From: SSC4 sp964443225
Lineage (GTDB): Bacteria; Chloroflexota; Anaerolineae; SSC4; Amarolineaceae
Assembly (NCBI GenBank): GCA_964443225.1
Contig: CAYUCC010000012.1
Location: 35,370-99,369 of the forward strand
DNA length: 64,000 bases
Direction: 5' to 3'
Within the stretch, counting starts at the first letter, position 1; every line of letters starts with the position of its first letter. Shown piece by piece: positions 40,935 through 49,041 of the stretch. The position numbers and the translations under genes are program-made. The notes under the pieces were generated by a model. The model worked only from the letters and a program-made list of their open reading frames with translations, was not told the DNA's origin and did no database searches.

Positions 40935-41842
40935 GTGCCGGCCGCGTGACCGCCGCGGTGATCCAATGGCGTTTCGCCTGGGCCACACCCGGTGATGCCT
41001 GGGAGTCCCAGTGGTCGTCGCTGCTCGAACAGGCAGCGGCTCACGGTGCACAGCTGGTCGTTTTGCCCGCCCATGCCGGTGACGCTCTCCTCGCCCGGCA
41101 GCACCCCGCCCTGGCCCGCACGACACTGACAGACGGCCTGGCCGCGGCCTGGTCGCCAGCAGTCGATCGCGTCACCCACGGTGAGCAGCTCCACCAGGCT
41201 TACGTGGACTGCTTTGGCCGGCTGGCGGCACAGTTTGGTGTCATCCTGGCGGCGGGCTCACTGCTGCTGCCCGATGACCGCGGCATCCTGTACCATCAGG
41301 CGGTCGTGTTTGGTGCCGATGGCAGTATCCTCGGCGTGCAGCGGGCCGCCTATCGCTCGCCCGCCGAACGTACGCTCGGCGTGGGCGCTGGCGAGCACCC
41401 GGACGTGGTGGCGACCCCCATGGGCACCCTGGGTCTGGTGGTGGGTGAGGACCTGTATTACCCCGAAGTGGCGCGCCTGATGACGCTGCACGGTGCCGAG
41501 ATCCTGGTGGCGCCGACGCGACGCCGGTTTGCCGGCGAGGCGGGTCTGCTGGCCGGTTTGTGGCGTGACGTCCAGGGTAACCAGGTGTTCGGCCTGGAAG
41601 CCTGCCTGCTGGACAGCGATACCGTGCCCGCGCACAGTCACGGTGCCTGCATCCTGGGGCCGGCCGAGATGACCGATCAACTGCGCGGTGTGCTTGCCGC
41701 CGCCACGACGGCGGACGACGCCGGGGTCGTGGTGGGTCAGCTCGACTTCGACGCGCGGCAGCAGCTGTTCGACCGCTACGATATCACCCGCTACTTCAAC
41801 CACCTGTTTTATGCCAGCCAGCTTCTGGAGGCCCTCCCGTGA
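40886..41842 (+). CDS. Nitrilase-superfamily protein, catalytic residues lost
   Basis: 318-residue homologue of carbon-nitrogen hydrolases. Fold markers (LVVLPAHAGDALL, AYVDCFGRLAAQFGVILAAGSLLL, GTLGLVVGEDLYYPEVARLM) are clear, but the triad is gone: the Glu of the first strand is Ala-His-Ala, the Lys position reads VQRAAYRSP, and the nucleophile Cys position reads VGEDLYYPE. ATG 40886 follows a G-rich stretch and overlaps the previous gene. The next gene is an intact paralogue starting within this gene's stop (GTGA), so the two probably work as a catalytic/regulatory pair. Confidence 0.83.
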   Translation: MAESLADRTRAAGRRLSAGRVTAAVIQWRFAWATPGDAWESQWSSLLEQAAAHGAQLVVLPAHAGDALLARQHPALARTTLTDGLAAAWSPAVDRVTHGEQLHQAYVDCFGRLAAQFGVILAAGSLLLPDDRGILYHQAVVFGADGSILGVQRAAYRSPAERTLGVGAGEHPDVVATPMGTLGLVVGEDLYYPEVARLMTLHGAEILVAPTRRRFAGEAGLLAGLWRDVQGNQVFGLEACLLDSDTVPAHSHGACILGPAEMTDQLRGVLAAATTADDAGVVVGQLDFDARQQLFDRYDITRYFNHLFYASQLLEALP

Positions 41843-42912
41843 GCGGCATCGATACGCTGCGTCAGCAGATCGGCCGGCTGATTCTGTGGGGGCGTTCGCA
41901 GCCCGCCGTGGTGAGGGCGGTGTTGGACGAAATCGCCCTTCCCCAGGCCACTACTGCGCCCTCTCTGAACAGCGTGACGGTAGCTGCGATTCAAATGCGT
42001 TTCGATCTGATGCCCAGTGCGGCGGTCTATGCGCGCAGCGTCGCGCGGCTCGTGGGGCAGGCGGTGCTGGAAGGCGCCCAGTTTGTCTGTTTTCCCGAGT
42101 ACACGGGGGCGTGCCTGGTTGGACTTCTGCCAGGTATCACCCGGCTGGCCAACGGTGGCACCGGCGACGAGCCTGGCCCCAACCTCGAACAGGCCCTGGC
42201 GGCGATGGGGATCACGTTGGGCGATTTGCTGCGGTACGTCGGACCCGCGGCGTGGCGTGTGTTCGATGCCACGGCTCGCACCGTGGCGCGCCGCTGCAAC
42301 GTGTACCTGATGGCGGGCACGCTGCCGGCCCCGGGCCCCGATGGCAAACTGTACAACACAGCACACCTCTACGGGCCGGACGGCCAGCACATCGGATCGC
42401 AGCCCAAACTGCACGCTTACGTCACGGAGCACGCCTGGTTGGATGTCGGGCAGTCACTGGGGGTGTTCGACCTGCCCTTTGGGCGCGTGGCGATGCCGGT
42501 GTGCATGGATTATACGTACTGGGAAACGACCCGTCTGGCGTCCCTGCGTGAGGTCGATATCCTGGTCAATCCGTCGGCCGACGAGCATGGCGACAACCGC
42601 TGGCTGCAGGCGCGCGGCACGCGCAGCCGTGTGCAGGAGGCGCGCGCTTACGGCATCCAGGTCAACATCGTGGCGCCGCGTTTTGGGCTCAACTGGTGTG
42701 GGCGCAGTGCGGTCTTTGCGCCGCTTGGGGTGCTGCCGGCCGCGCAGGGGGATACGATCGCCGAGGTGGCCGATCCGTGGGAAGAGACGGTGCTGGTGGC
42801 CACACTCGACGTGGCGCGGCTGCGGGCGTTTCGCCGCGAGAATCCGCTGGATTGGAATGCGGCGGTGTATGGGGAGATGGGGCGGTATTGGGGGGGAAGG
42901 AGTACGGAGTAG
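41839..42912 (+). CDS. Carbon-nitrogen hydrolase (nitrilase superfamily)
   Basis: 357-residue amidase-type enzyme. The Glu-Lys-Cys triad is present: QFVCFPEYTGACL (Glu), HIGSQPKLHAYV (Lys) and VAMPVCMDYTYWE (Cys). Such enzymes hydrolyse or transfer amides of N-carbamoyl or related compounds; the substrate is unknown. GTG 41839 overlaps the stop of the degenerate paralogue and has GGAGG upstream. Compared with classic nitrilases it has an N-terminal ~45-residue extension and a region (LLRYVGPAAWRVFDATARTV) between Glu and Lys. Confidence 0.9.
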   Translation: MSGIDTLRQQIGRLILWGRSQPAVVRAVLDEIALPQATTAPSLNSVTVAAIQMRFDLMPSAAVYARSVARLVGQAVLEGAQFVCFPEYTGACLVGLLPGITRLANGGTGDEPGPNLEQALAAMGITLGDLLRYVGPAAWRVFDATARTVARRCNVYLMAGTLPAPGPDGKLYNTAHLYGPDGQHIGSQPKLHAYVTEHAWLDVGQSLGVFDLPFGRVAMPVCMDYTYWETTRLASLREVDILVNPSADEHGDNRWLQARGTRSRVQEARAYGIQVNIVAPRFGLNWCGRSAVFAPLGVLPAAQGDTIAEVADPWEETVLVATLDVARLRAFRRENPLDWNAAVYGEMGRYWGGRSTE

Positions 42913-43015
42913 GGAGTACGGAGTAGGGGGAACGGATTGAACGGATTGCTGTCAACGGATTCGGGGAACGGATTGAACGGAAGGAGTACGGAGTAGGGGG
43001 AACGGATTGGGGCGG
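42896..43015. repeat. Short direct repeats GGAGTACGGAGTA and AACGGATTGAACGG
   Basis: The 3' end of the nitrilase gene and the gap to the next gene hold three copies of GGAGTACGGAGTAGGG and several copies of GGGGAACGGATTGAACGGATT in irregular order. They are G-rich on the plus strand and look like slipped tandem duplication. No gene. Confidence 0.8.
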
Positions 43016-43025
43016 ATGGGGTGGG

Positions 43026-44276
43026 TTAGCGGGTGGGGCAGAGGGGGTCGATGGCGGTGCGGAGGGTGGTGTGGAGATCGGGGGAGATCTTTTTGTACAG
43101 AGCCCAGCGATCGACCACGGTTTTGACGTAGCCGTTGGCGTCGGCTTCGATTGTTTCGCCATAGGCATCGGGACGCAGTACGCGCCAGGACTCTTCGCCT
43201 TCGGCGACACCCCAGTAGCGCTGGTTGTCGATCTGGCGGGATTCGCATACGAGGCGCAGGGCGGCTTCGTAGGCGGGATCGATGCTGTTGGCCTCGTTGG
43301 TGAGGACCTGCCGTCCGTTGAGGTAGATCAGGCCGAGATCGGCGTTGAGCAGGCTGCCGGTGGCGCGTACGTCGTTTTCACCGAACATGCTGCCGGTGCC
43401 ATTGGCGGTGGCCACCGACTTCCAGGTGCCGACCATCGTATCCACCAGCGCCGGGTCGGTCTGGCGCAGAAAATCCCAGCCGGCGGTCAGTGCGTCGACC
43501 ATGTCGGGGGTGAGGGCGTATTCACCGCTTGTTGCCAGGATGTAAGCCGGGGCATTGCGGGCGCTGCGCAGAAAACGTACGAGGCCCTGATTTTCCAACT
43601 CGTCGAGGCCGTCACGCTCGATCGTATCGGCGACCTGGTTGGGACTGCGTCCGAGCAGGGGGTCGCTCAGGGCGATGACGGCGAGCTCGGTGCGTTCGGC
43701 GGGTGGCAGCGTTTGCCACTGCACCTTCTGTTGGGCAATCGCTGCGATGTCGGTGGGTGCGCGGGGATCGAAGCGGGCATACGGCAGGCCAAGGCTGGCG
43801 CTGGTCAGGCGCAGGGGGTTGTAGGCCGCTGTCATGCGCCAGTCGTCCCAGGTGCGGCGCGTACTGCGGGGTGCCACCGGTACCTCCACCAGCTGGGTTT
43901 GCCCGCTGGCGCCGGTAAAGTAGACCCACAGTCGTGGATTACCGCTGCTGCGGTCGTCGCGTGACCACACCTCGAGTTTTACGTAGGGAAACTCGCGCCC
44001 AACCACATTGGTGACACCTATCGTGACCTTGCCATCACCACCCAGGTCGAGGTTTGCCGGATCGACGTCCGCTGTGAAGGCTGCGAGAGCAGCCTGGGCG
44101 GTTGCCGTTTGCGTGGCGCCCGCGTAATTGACCTGGACACCCTGCCGTACCGGATGCGGCCGCGGATCAGCTGCCGGACCAGCGCTCGCTGCTCCGCAGG
44201 CCAATCCAAACACGAAAAGGGTGGTGAAAACAACGAGAGAGGCCGTGCGCAGCCGTTCAGGTACGCAATGTTTCAT
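43026..44276 (-). CDS. Exported lipoprotein-like protein of unknown function
   Basis: 416-residue protein with an N-terminal export signal (LVVFTTLFVFGLACGAASAG, lipobox-like LACG) and a long mixed alpha/beta extracellular part without recognised catalytic motifs. The middle has helical repeats (LRLTSASLGLPYARFD, VADTIERDGLDELENQGLVR) and the C-terminus carries RLVCESRQIDNQRYWGV. ATG 44276 overlaps the stop of the preceding 96-residue gene (ATGA). It is downstream of a structured leader and a strong promoter. No function assigned. Confidence 0.72.
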   Translation of the reverse strand: MKHCVPERLRTASLVVFTTLFVFGLACGAASAGPAADPRPHPVRQGVQVNYAGATQTATAQAALAAFTADVDPANLDLGGDGKVTIGVTNVVGREFPYVKLEVWSRDDRSSGNPRLWVYFTGASGQTQLVEVPVAPRSTRRTWDDWRMTAAYNPLRLTSASLGLPYARFDPRAPTDIAAIAQQKVQWQTLPPAERTELAVIALSDPLLGRSPNQVADTIERDGLDELENQGLVRFLRSARNAPAYILATSGEYALTPDMVDALTAGWDFLRQTDPALVDTMVGTWKSVATANGTGSMFGENDVRATGSLLNADLGLIYLNGRQVLTNEANSIDPAYEAALRLVCESRQIDNQRYWGVAEGEESWRVLRPDAYGETIEADANGYVKTVVDRWALYKKISPDLHTTLRTAIDPLCPTR

Positions 44277-44563
44277 GCGGCCTTCGAAAACCCGCCCTCA
44301 ACCCGGAAGACACCGATTACGACACCGGATGGGGTGCTGCTCTCGGACTGTACTTTCACGCGGGCCTGGCGCCCGTCCTCCAACTGCAGCAGGAGCGGCG
44401 TCTCACGGCGGAGCTCGACGTGGAATTTACGCAGTCGTTTGTCGTATTCGTAGTTGATGCGATAACGATCTTCGGGTGAATGATTGTCCGTGAATTCGAA
44501 AATCGTGATATTCAGGTCTGCAACGGGCTTTTTCTGCCCGACCACAAAAAGTGTGCCCTTCAC
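44273..44563 (-). CDS. Small protein of unknown function (96 aa)
   Basis: Basic soluble protein with a beta-rich pattern (TLFVVGQKKPVADLNITIFE, RYRINYEYDKRLRKFHVELR, GVVIGVFRVEGGF). GTG 44563 follows GAGGAA. It is the first gene of a two-gene operon with the lipoprotein-like gene and is preceded by a near-consensus promoter. I recognise no family. Confidence 0.65.
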   Translation of the reverse strand: MKGTLFVVGQKKPVADLNITIFEFTDNHSPEDRYRINYEYDKRLRKFHVELRRETPLLLQLEDGRQARVKVQSESSTPSGVVIGVFRVEGGFSKAA

Positions 44564-44603
44564 AGCGAACCTTCCTCTTGACCCGTCTGGTTCTTGTGTA
44601 TGT

Positions 44604-44686
44604 CGTGTCCAACCAGGGCAGTTGTTCGGTGTCTGACGCGATGTTCACCCGGCGGTGCTACCGAACAGGTACCCAACCTGGACACG
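44604..44686 (-). other. Possible structured 5' leader of the 44563 gene
   Basis: Nested complementary segments: CGTGTCCA (44604-44611) with TGGACACG (44679-44686), and GTTCGGT (44624-44630) with ACCGAAC (44660-44666), leaving an interior GTTCACCCGGCGGTGC. This sits between the promoter at 44713 and the start at 44563, so it lies in the untranslated leader. It matches no riboswitch class I know. Confidence 0.45.
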
Positions 44687-44712
44687 AGGCGAGAGGACTA
44701 TAACCTGCTACG

Positions 44713-44742
44713 ATTATAGCGGTGTTCCCCACAGAATGTCAA
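44713..44742 (-). promoter_or_regulatory. Strong sigma70-type promoter
   Basis: Minus strand TTGACA (44742-44737), 18-base spacer, TATAAT (44718-44713): consensus at both boxes. It reads into the structured leader of the 44563 gene. Confidence 0.75.
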
Positions 44743-44775
44743 TTTCGTGGGGTGCATGTCGGTTGCGCGGCGCTC

Positions 44776-44855
44776 AGGGCCTGTAAAGGAATGACTTCCC
44801 GTGGTGTGCGGTGAATTCCGGCCATCCTGATGGAAGTAATTCTTATACAAGCCCC
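44776..44855. mobile_element. MITE-like element, copy 1 (about 80 bp)
   Basis: Ends AGGGCCTGTAAAGGAATGACTTCC and GGAAGTAATTCTTATACAAGCCCC are near-perfect inverted repeats. The centre carries GTGAATTCCGGCCAT, as in copy 3 at 59104. It lies immediately before the promoter of the nucleotidyltransferase operon. Confidence 0.75.
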
Positions 44856-44857
44856 AA

Positions 44858-44886
44858 TTGGCTTCTGAGCGTATCTGCGGTACAAT
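44858..44886 (+). promoter_or_regulatory. Promoter of the nucleotidyltransferase-ABC-kinase operon
   Basis: TTGGCT (44858-44863), 17-base spacer, TACAAT (44881-44886), ten bases before ATG 44896. The leader would be only a few bases. The -35 box starts two bases after MITE copy 1, so the element may have supplied or altered the upstream context. Confidence 0.6.
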
Positions 44887-44895
44887 TTTGCACCC

Positions 44896-46140
44896 ATGGT
44901 TGAATTGGACACCACCCGTTATGCCACGGCGGTTGCCGAACTGACACACTGGTTACGCGAGACCGATTGGGACGCGGCGGCGGCGCGCGTGCGCGGCTGG
45001 GATGATGCGACCTGGCGGCAGGTTCCGCGTGCGCTCTACCTGCACACACTGGTACCCTGGATCGTGCCCATCCTGGCGCAGCAGCCCGCGCTGGCGGCGG
45101 CGCTGCCCGATTGGCTGCGCACGCACCTGGACGAGCTGCAGGCCTGGGGCATCGAGCGCAGTCGACGGCAGCGTGCGGAGCTGGCAGAGATCCTGGAGGC
45201 GTTCGCCGGGGCGCACGTGCCGGTGCTGCCGCTGAAAGGTGCCGTGACCGCCCACCAGCTCTATCCGTCACCCGATTTCCGGCAGATGGCCGACCTGGAC
45301 CTGCTCGTGGAACCCGAAGTCTGGCCGGCGGTTGGTCACTGTATGACGCGCCTGGGTTACGTCGAAAAGGAGCGCAACTGGAAGAACCGAACCTACACCA
45401 AACCAGGTTGGACACAGCGTGTGCCGTGGACCTGGCATCCTGACAACGCCCGCCTGGTCGACATCGGCACACATGCTGCCGAAGGCATGGAATGGCTGGC
45501 GGCCGATTTCACCGCTGCCCTGTGGGATAACGCCGTGCCGGGCGAGCTCCTGGGTATCCCGTGTCGCCTGCCAGACCCGGTAACGCACTTCGTTTTCACG
45601 ACCGTTCACGCCGCGGCGCACATCATCCAGGGGCCGCCGCGCTTGGTGTGGCTGCAGGACACCGCCTATTTTGCGCGCCAGGTGCAGGATCGCGGGCTGT
45701 GGCCCCAGGCCCAGCACTGGCTGGCACGCCTCGACGCCCGGCTGACGGCACCCGCCCTGGCCATGGCCGCAGCGGTTTTCCCCGGCAGCGTGCCGGCGGT
45801 GGACCTGGTATACCTGGAGAGACGGCTGCCGCCCGGCCTGCGGGCCTGGCTGGTGACACAGCTGGATCCGGTGCCGCTGACCGACTTTGTCCACTGGCAC
45901 AGTGTGCGTGAGCGGCTGCGCTGGTGCTCGACGACAACGGAGTGGCTGCGCCTGGTGTGGTACGAGGGTTTTCCGCACCGCTGGCGGCTGGCCGATCATT
46001 ACCCCACTTTGGCCGCTTCGCGCTGGTGGTTTTTAGCCTATGGCCCGTACCTGGTTGCCAGCCTGCGTGAGCTGGCACACCTGGCACGGGCGCGTTTTCA
46101 GCCGTTCAAAGGAAAGATACGGGATGACCCTCGCCATTGA
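44896..46140 (+). CDS. Nucleotidyltransferase-fold family protein (PF14907-like)
   Basis: 414-residue paralogue of the protein at 7430-8770. The core motif is VPVLPLKGAVTAHQLYP and then FRQMADLDLLVEPEVWPAV, with D-L-D-L-L as the metal-binding element; VFTTVHAAAHIIQGPPRLVW matches the family's later His motif. The C-terminus overlaps the ABC ATPase start by 17 bases. This family is repeatedly linked with HPr-kinase-like and ABC genes in RiPP (e.g. lasso-peptide) clusters, which is the arrangement here, but no precursor or cyclase gene is seen. Confidence 0.84.
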   Translation: MVELDTTRYATAVAELTHWLRETDWDAAAARVRGWDDATWRQVPRALYLHTLVPWIVPILAQQPALAAALPDWLRTHLDELQAWGIERSRRQRAELAEILEAFAGAHVPVLPLKGAVTAHQLYPSPDFRQMADLDLLVEPEVWPAVGHCMTRLGYVEKERNWKNRTYTKPGWTQRVPWTWHPDNARLVDIGTHAAEGMEWLAADFTAALWDNAVPGELLGIPCRLPDPVTHFVFTTVHAAAHIIQGPPRLVWLQDTAYFARQVQDRGLWPQAQHWLARLDARLTAPALAMAAAVFPGSVPAVDLVYLERRLPPGLRAWLVTQLDPVPLTDFVHWHSVRERLRWCSTTTEWLRLVWYEGFPHRWRLADHYPTLAASRWWFLAYGPYLVASLRELAHLARARFQPFKGKIRDDPRH

Positions 46141-47119
46141 AACCCACGACCTGCGTAAGGTGTACGCTGTCGACGGCTATCGCGTCGAGGCGCTGCGGGG
46201 TGTGACGCTGCACGTGGCCCCGGGCATTCTTTTTGGCCTGTTCGGCAACAACGGTGCGGGCAAAACCACCCTCATTCGCCTGCTAACCACTCTGTTGGAA
46301 CCATCGGCCGGGCGCGTGTGGATCAATGGCTTCGATGCGCAGCGCGAGGCGCAGCAGGTGCGTGCGTCCATCGGCCTGTGCTCCAGTGAAGATCGCAGCT
46401 TCTATGCCCGCCTGACAGCCCGCCAGAACCTGATGTTCTACGGTGCGCTGCAGGATCTGCCCTGGCGTTCCCTGCGGCGGCGGATCGACGAACTGTTGGA
46501 GCTGTTCGATCTCCAGCGCGCCGCCGATGCGCCGGTGCAGGTCTTTTCGACCGGCATGCGCCAGAAGCTCAACGTGGCGCGTGCCCTGCTGCACGACCCG
46601 CCGCTGGTGTTCCTGGATGAGCCTACGAAGAGTCTTGACGTCACCGCCGCCGATCAGCTGCGCGACCTGATTCGTCACGAGCTGGTCGGCAATCAACGCA
46701 AGACCGTTTTCTACACGACGCACGAGCTGTACGGGATGGAAACCTTTTGCGATCGGGTGGCGGTCATCCGTGACGGCGAGATTCACCTGGAAGGCACACC
46801 CGGTGACGTTTTGAATGCTCTGCCGGGCATTTCGACCTATCTGTTGGAGGTGGCCACCGACGAGCCGCTGCTGCTCGGTGCACGCCTGGCCGCGCTGCCT
46901 GGTGTGCAGACGCTGCAAACACTGACGGGTGAGACGGCCGGTCTGGGCACCTGGGAAATCACGTTGGGACCGGACGAGACCCAGGTCTGGCCCGATATTT
47001 GGCAGGAGGTACTGGCCCATGGCGGACAGTTACGACGCTGCGAGCAGCAGCGCCGCCGTTCCCTCCGCGACGTCGTCAAAGAAGTGGCGGCGGGCGAGGG
47101 GCGGGCTCACGTTCCCTAA
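46124..47119 (+). CDS. ABC transporter ATP-binding protein (ABC-2 type)
   Basis: 331-residue ATPase for the next permease. Walker A is GNNGAGKTT, the signature reads VFSTGMRQKLNVARAL (F-S-T-G-M in place of L-S-G-G-Q), Walker B is LVFLDEPTKSLD, and the H-loop is FYTTHE. The long C-terminal extension after about residue 215 (LPGVQTLQTLTGETAGLGTW) is typical of drug- or polysaccharide-exporting ABC-2 systems. The ribosome-binding site AAAGGAAAG lies inside the upstream gene. Overlap of both flanks shows tight operon structure. Confidence 0.92.
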   Translation: MTLAIETHDLRKVYAVDGYRVEALRGVTLHVAPGILFGLFGNNGAGKTTLIRLLTTLLEPSAGRVWINGFDAQREAQQVRASIGLCSSEDRSFYARLTARQNLMFYGALQDLPWRSLRRRIDELLELFDLQRAADAPVQVFSTGMRQKLNVARALLHDPPLVFLDEPTKSLDVTAADQLRDLIRHELVGNQRKTVFYTTHELYGMETFCDRVAVIRDGEIHLEGTPGDVLNALPGISTYLLEVATDEPLLLGARLAALPGVQTLQTLTGETAGLGTWEITLGPDETQVWPDIWQEVLAHGGQLRRCEQQRRRSLRDVVKEVAAGEGRAHVP

Positions 47120-47909
47120 GCTCGCAGCGTTCATCCTTAAAGGGTACACCTTGGAGCGCAGCTACCGGCCAAACTTCTTTGCCCGCTACGTCGAAGCGCT
47201 CACGGCGGTGATCTTCGTCTATTTCCTGGGCAAACTCTTCACGACGCCCCCGGCTGTCGGCGAGGCGTATGGCGTCGACTACTTCACGTTTGCCTTGGTC
47301 GGGACCGCCTTCTCCCAGTACTTCAACATCGTCTTTCGTCAGTTTGCCCTGGGCTTGCGCGAGGAGATGCTCACCGGCACCGTTGAACCCCTGCTGGTGA
47401 CGGTGACGCATCCAACGCTGGCCCTGCTGGGCGGCACGTTGTGGACCCTCATCGAAGGCCTGTTCATCCTGTTCTTTCAGCTCGGCCTGGGCTGGTTGTT
47501 GGGGGCGCGCTTGGGTGACGCCAATTGGGCCGCTGCACTGCTGGTCACACTGCTGGCCCTGGTCTCGTTTGGTGCCTGGGGCATTGCCTCGGCCGGTTTC
47601 GTATTGATCTTCAAAAAGGGCGATCCGATTGCCTGGCTGGTGGCGGGCACCACCTTCATTTTTGGCGGCGTCTATTTCCCGGTGACGCTGCTGCCGCCCT
47701 GGCTGCGGATCATTTCGTACCTGCTGCCTGTGACCTATGCGTTGGAGGCGATTCGGGGTGCGCTGTTTTTGGGGAGTACGCTGGCACAGCTGGCCGTACC
47801 TCTCCTGGCACTGACGGGATTCATGGTGGTCCTGCTGCCCGTGAGTCTGTTCCTGTTCCGCCACGCCACGCGCCGCGCCCGCCGCGATGGCAGCCTGGCC
47901 CATTATTGA
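47019..47909 (+). CDS. ABC-2 type transporter permease
   Basis: 296-residue membrane protein. Six TM segments follow a short cytoplasmic N-terminus: YVEALTAVIFVYFLGKLF, YFTFALVGTAFSQYFNIVF, LEGLFILFFQLGLGWLL-like, LLVTLLALVSFGAWGIASAG, WLVAGTTFIFGGVYFPVTLL and LLALTGFMVVLLPVSLFLF. The PVTLLPPWLR loop is the ABC-2 hallmark. ATG 47019 has GGAGGT and overlaps the ATPase gene by about 100 bases, in a different frame. Likely an exporter of the product modified by the neighbouring enzymes. Confidence 0.88.
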   Translation: MADSYDAASSSAAVPSATSSKKWRRARGGLTFPKLAAFILKGYTLERSYRPNFFARYVEALTAVIFVYFLGKLFTTPPAVGEAYGVDYFTFALVGTAFSQYFNIVFRQFALGLREEMLTGTVEPLLVTVTHPTLALLGGTLWTLIEGLFILFFQLGLGWLLGARLGDANWAAALLVTLLALVSFGAWGIASAGFVLIFKKGDPIAWLVAGTTFIFGGVYFPVTLLPPWLRIISYLLPVTYALEAIRGALFLGSTLAQLAVPLLALTGFMVVLLPVSLFLFRHATRRARRDGSLAHY

Positions 47910-47916
47910 CATCGCC

Positions 47917-48975
47917 ATGGAAAACCAGCCCGCCATGCACCACTACGATCGTTTTCCTGATTTCTGGCACCGGCATGCGACCCGTGATGCCACCCAGTAC
48001 CAGTTTTGGGTGTTTGGATATCCACTGCTGCTGACTACCAACAGCCCGGCGTTGGCCGCGGCGTGTGCCGATTGGGTGACGCGTTTCAGCGAGACAGCGC
48101 CGCGCCCTACGGAATTGCCCATGCAGGTCCGCCTGTTCGTGCGGGATCAGACTGCCGCGGTGGCACCGGCGATGGCGTGGGAAGGTTTCAACCTGGAGGG
48201 GCGCTCGCCGTTTACCTACGATGCGTATCGCGAGACGATTTTCATCTCAGCGGCGCAGCATGGGTCTGTGCAGGCCGACCTGGCCCGTCAGGAGGCCACT
48301 GGCTTCGTGTCAGCGGCACTGGCGCGCAACCGTGCCCTGGTGAGCAAGTTCGTGTTCGGTACGCTGCTGTACAACCTGTTGACACGGCGTGCGGGCCTGG
48401 TGCAGTGGCACGCTGTGGCCGTGACCCGTGAGGACGCCGTAATTCTCCTCATCGGCCACGACCACAGCGGCAAATCGACCACGGCGCTTGGTTTGCTGCA
48501 CGCCGGGTATCAGCTCCTCGCCGACGGCCTGGTGTACACGGCGCTGCACGACGATGCCGTCGAGGTGCTGGCCAGCCCGACACGTGAGCTGCGTGTGCGT
48601 CGGGGCGCCTTTCAGTTCTTTCCCGAGCTGGCCGCGGCGGCCGAGCCGCTCAACACGTGGGAAGGGGAGAAGTATCGCATCGACCTCGGGCAGGTCTGGC
48701 CCGAGGCGGTGACGACGGCCTCGCGGCGCACGACGCGTCTGCTGCCGCTCTTCGTGTCGGTGGCGCACCGCCCCGAGACCCAGGTGATTCCGCTGACCCC
48801 CACCGCGGCCCTTGATCTGGCCATTCCGGCCCTGGGTTGGTGGGATGCGTCAGCGTTCCTGGACGCGGTGATGCAGGCGGCCCAGGCCCTGCTCACGCGC
48901 AGTCCTTCCTTCCAACTCAAAACCGGCAGCGACATGCCGGGACTGGTGGATGCCATTGTGGGTTTGGGCTGTTAG
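47917..48975 (+). CDS. HPr-kinase-like P-loop protein
   Basis: 352-residue protein with the C-terminal domain of HPr kinase/phosphorylase-like proteins: Walker A IGHDHSGKSTTALGLLHAGY, then ADGLVYTALHDDAVEVLASP. The N-terminal half (YRETIFISAAQHGSVQADLA, LLYNLLTRRAGLVQWHAVAV) matches the versions found in lasso-peptide and related RiPP clusters, where it phosphorylates the precursor. The start is uncertain: ATG 47917 is used, but ATG 47887 (overlapping the permease) or 47935 are possible; none has a clear ribosome-binding site. No HPr gene is nearby. Confidence 0.84.
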   Translation: MENQPAMHHYDRFPDFWHRHATRDATQYQFWVFGYPLLLTTNSPALAAACADWVTRFSETAPRPTELPMQVRLFVRDQTAAVAPAMAWEGFNLEGRSPFTYDAYRETIFISAAQHGSVQADLARQEATGFVSAALARNRALVSKFVFGTLLYNLLTRRAGLVQWHAVAVTREDAVILLIGHDHSGKSTTALGLLHAGYQLLADGLVYTALHDDAVEVLASPTRELRVRRGAFQFFPELAAAAEPLNTWEGEKYRIDLGQVWPEAVTTASRRTTRLLPLFVSVAHRPETQVIPLTPTAALDLAIPALGWWDASAFLDAVMQAAQALLTRSPSFQLKTGSDMPGLVDAIVGLGC

Positions 48976-49005
48976 CATTGGCATCGATGGGGTTTGCTTA
49001 TCGAT

Positions 49006-49034
49006 TTGCCCGTTGCGTCCGGGGCTTGTAATAT
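49006..49034 (+). promoter_or_regulatory. Promoter of the sensor-kinase operon, probably leaderless
   Basis: TTGCCC (49006-49011), 17-base spacer, TAATAT (49029-49034), then seven bases and ATG 49042. The geometry equals that of the 29375 gene. Confidence 0.55.
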
Positions 49035-49041
49035 GCAGCGT

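Noticed and set aside
47887..47916. Earlier ATG for the HPr-kinase-like gene
   Set aside because: No ribosome-binding site and it overlaps the permease 3' end; ATG 47917 is equally unsupported but avoids the overlap, so the start remains uncertain.
44896..48975. Complete lasso-peptide cluster
   Set aside because: Only tailoring and export genes are present; no precursor, leader-binding protein, protease or asparagine-synthetase-like cyclase.
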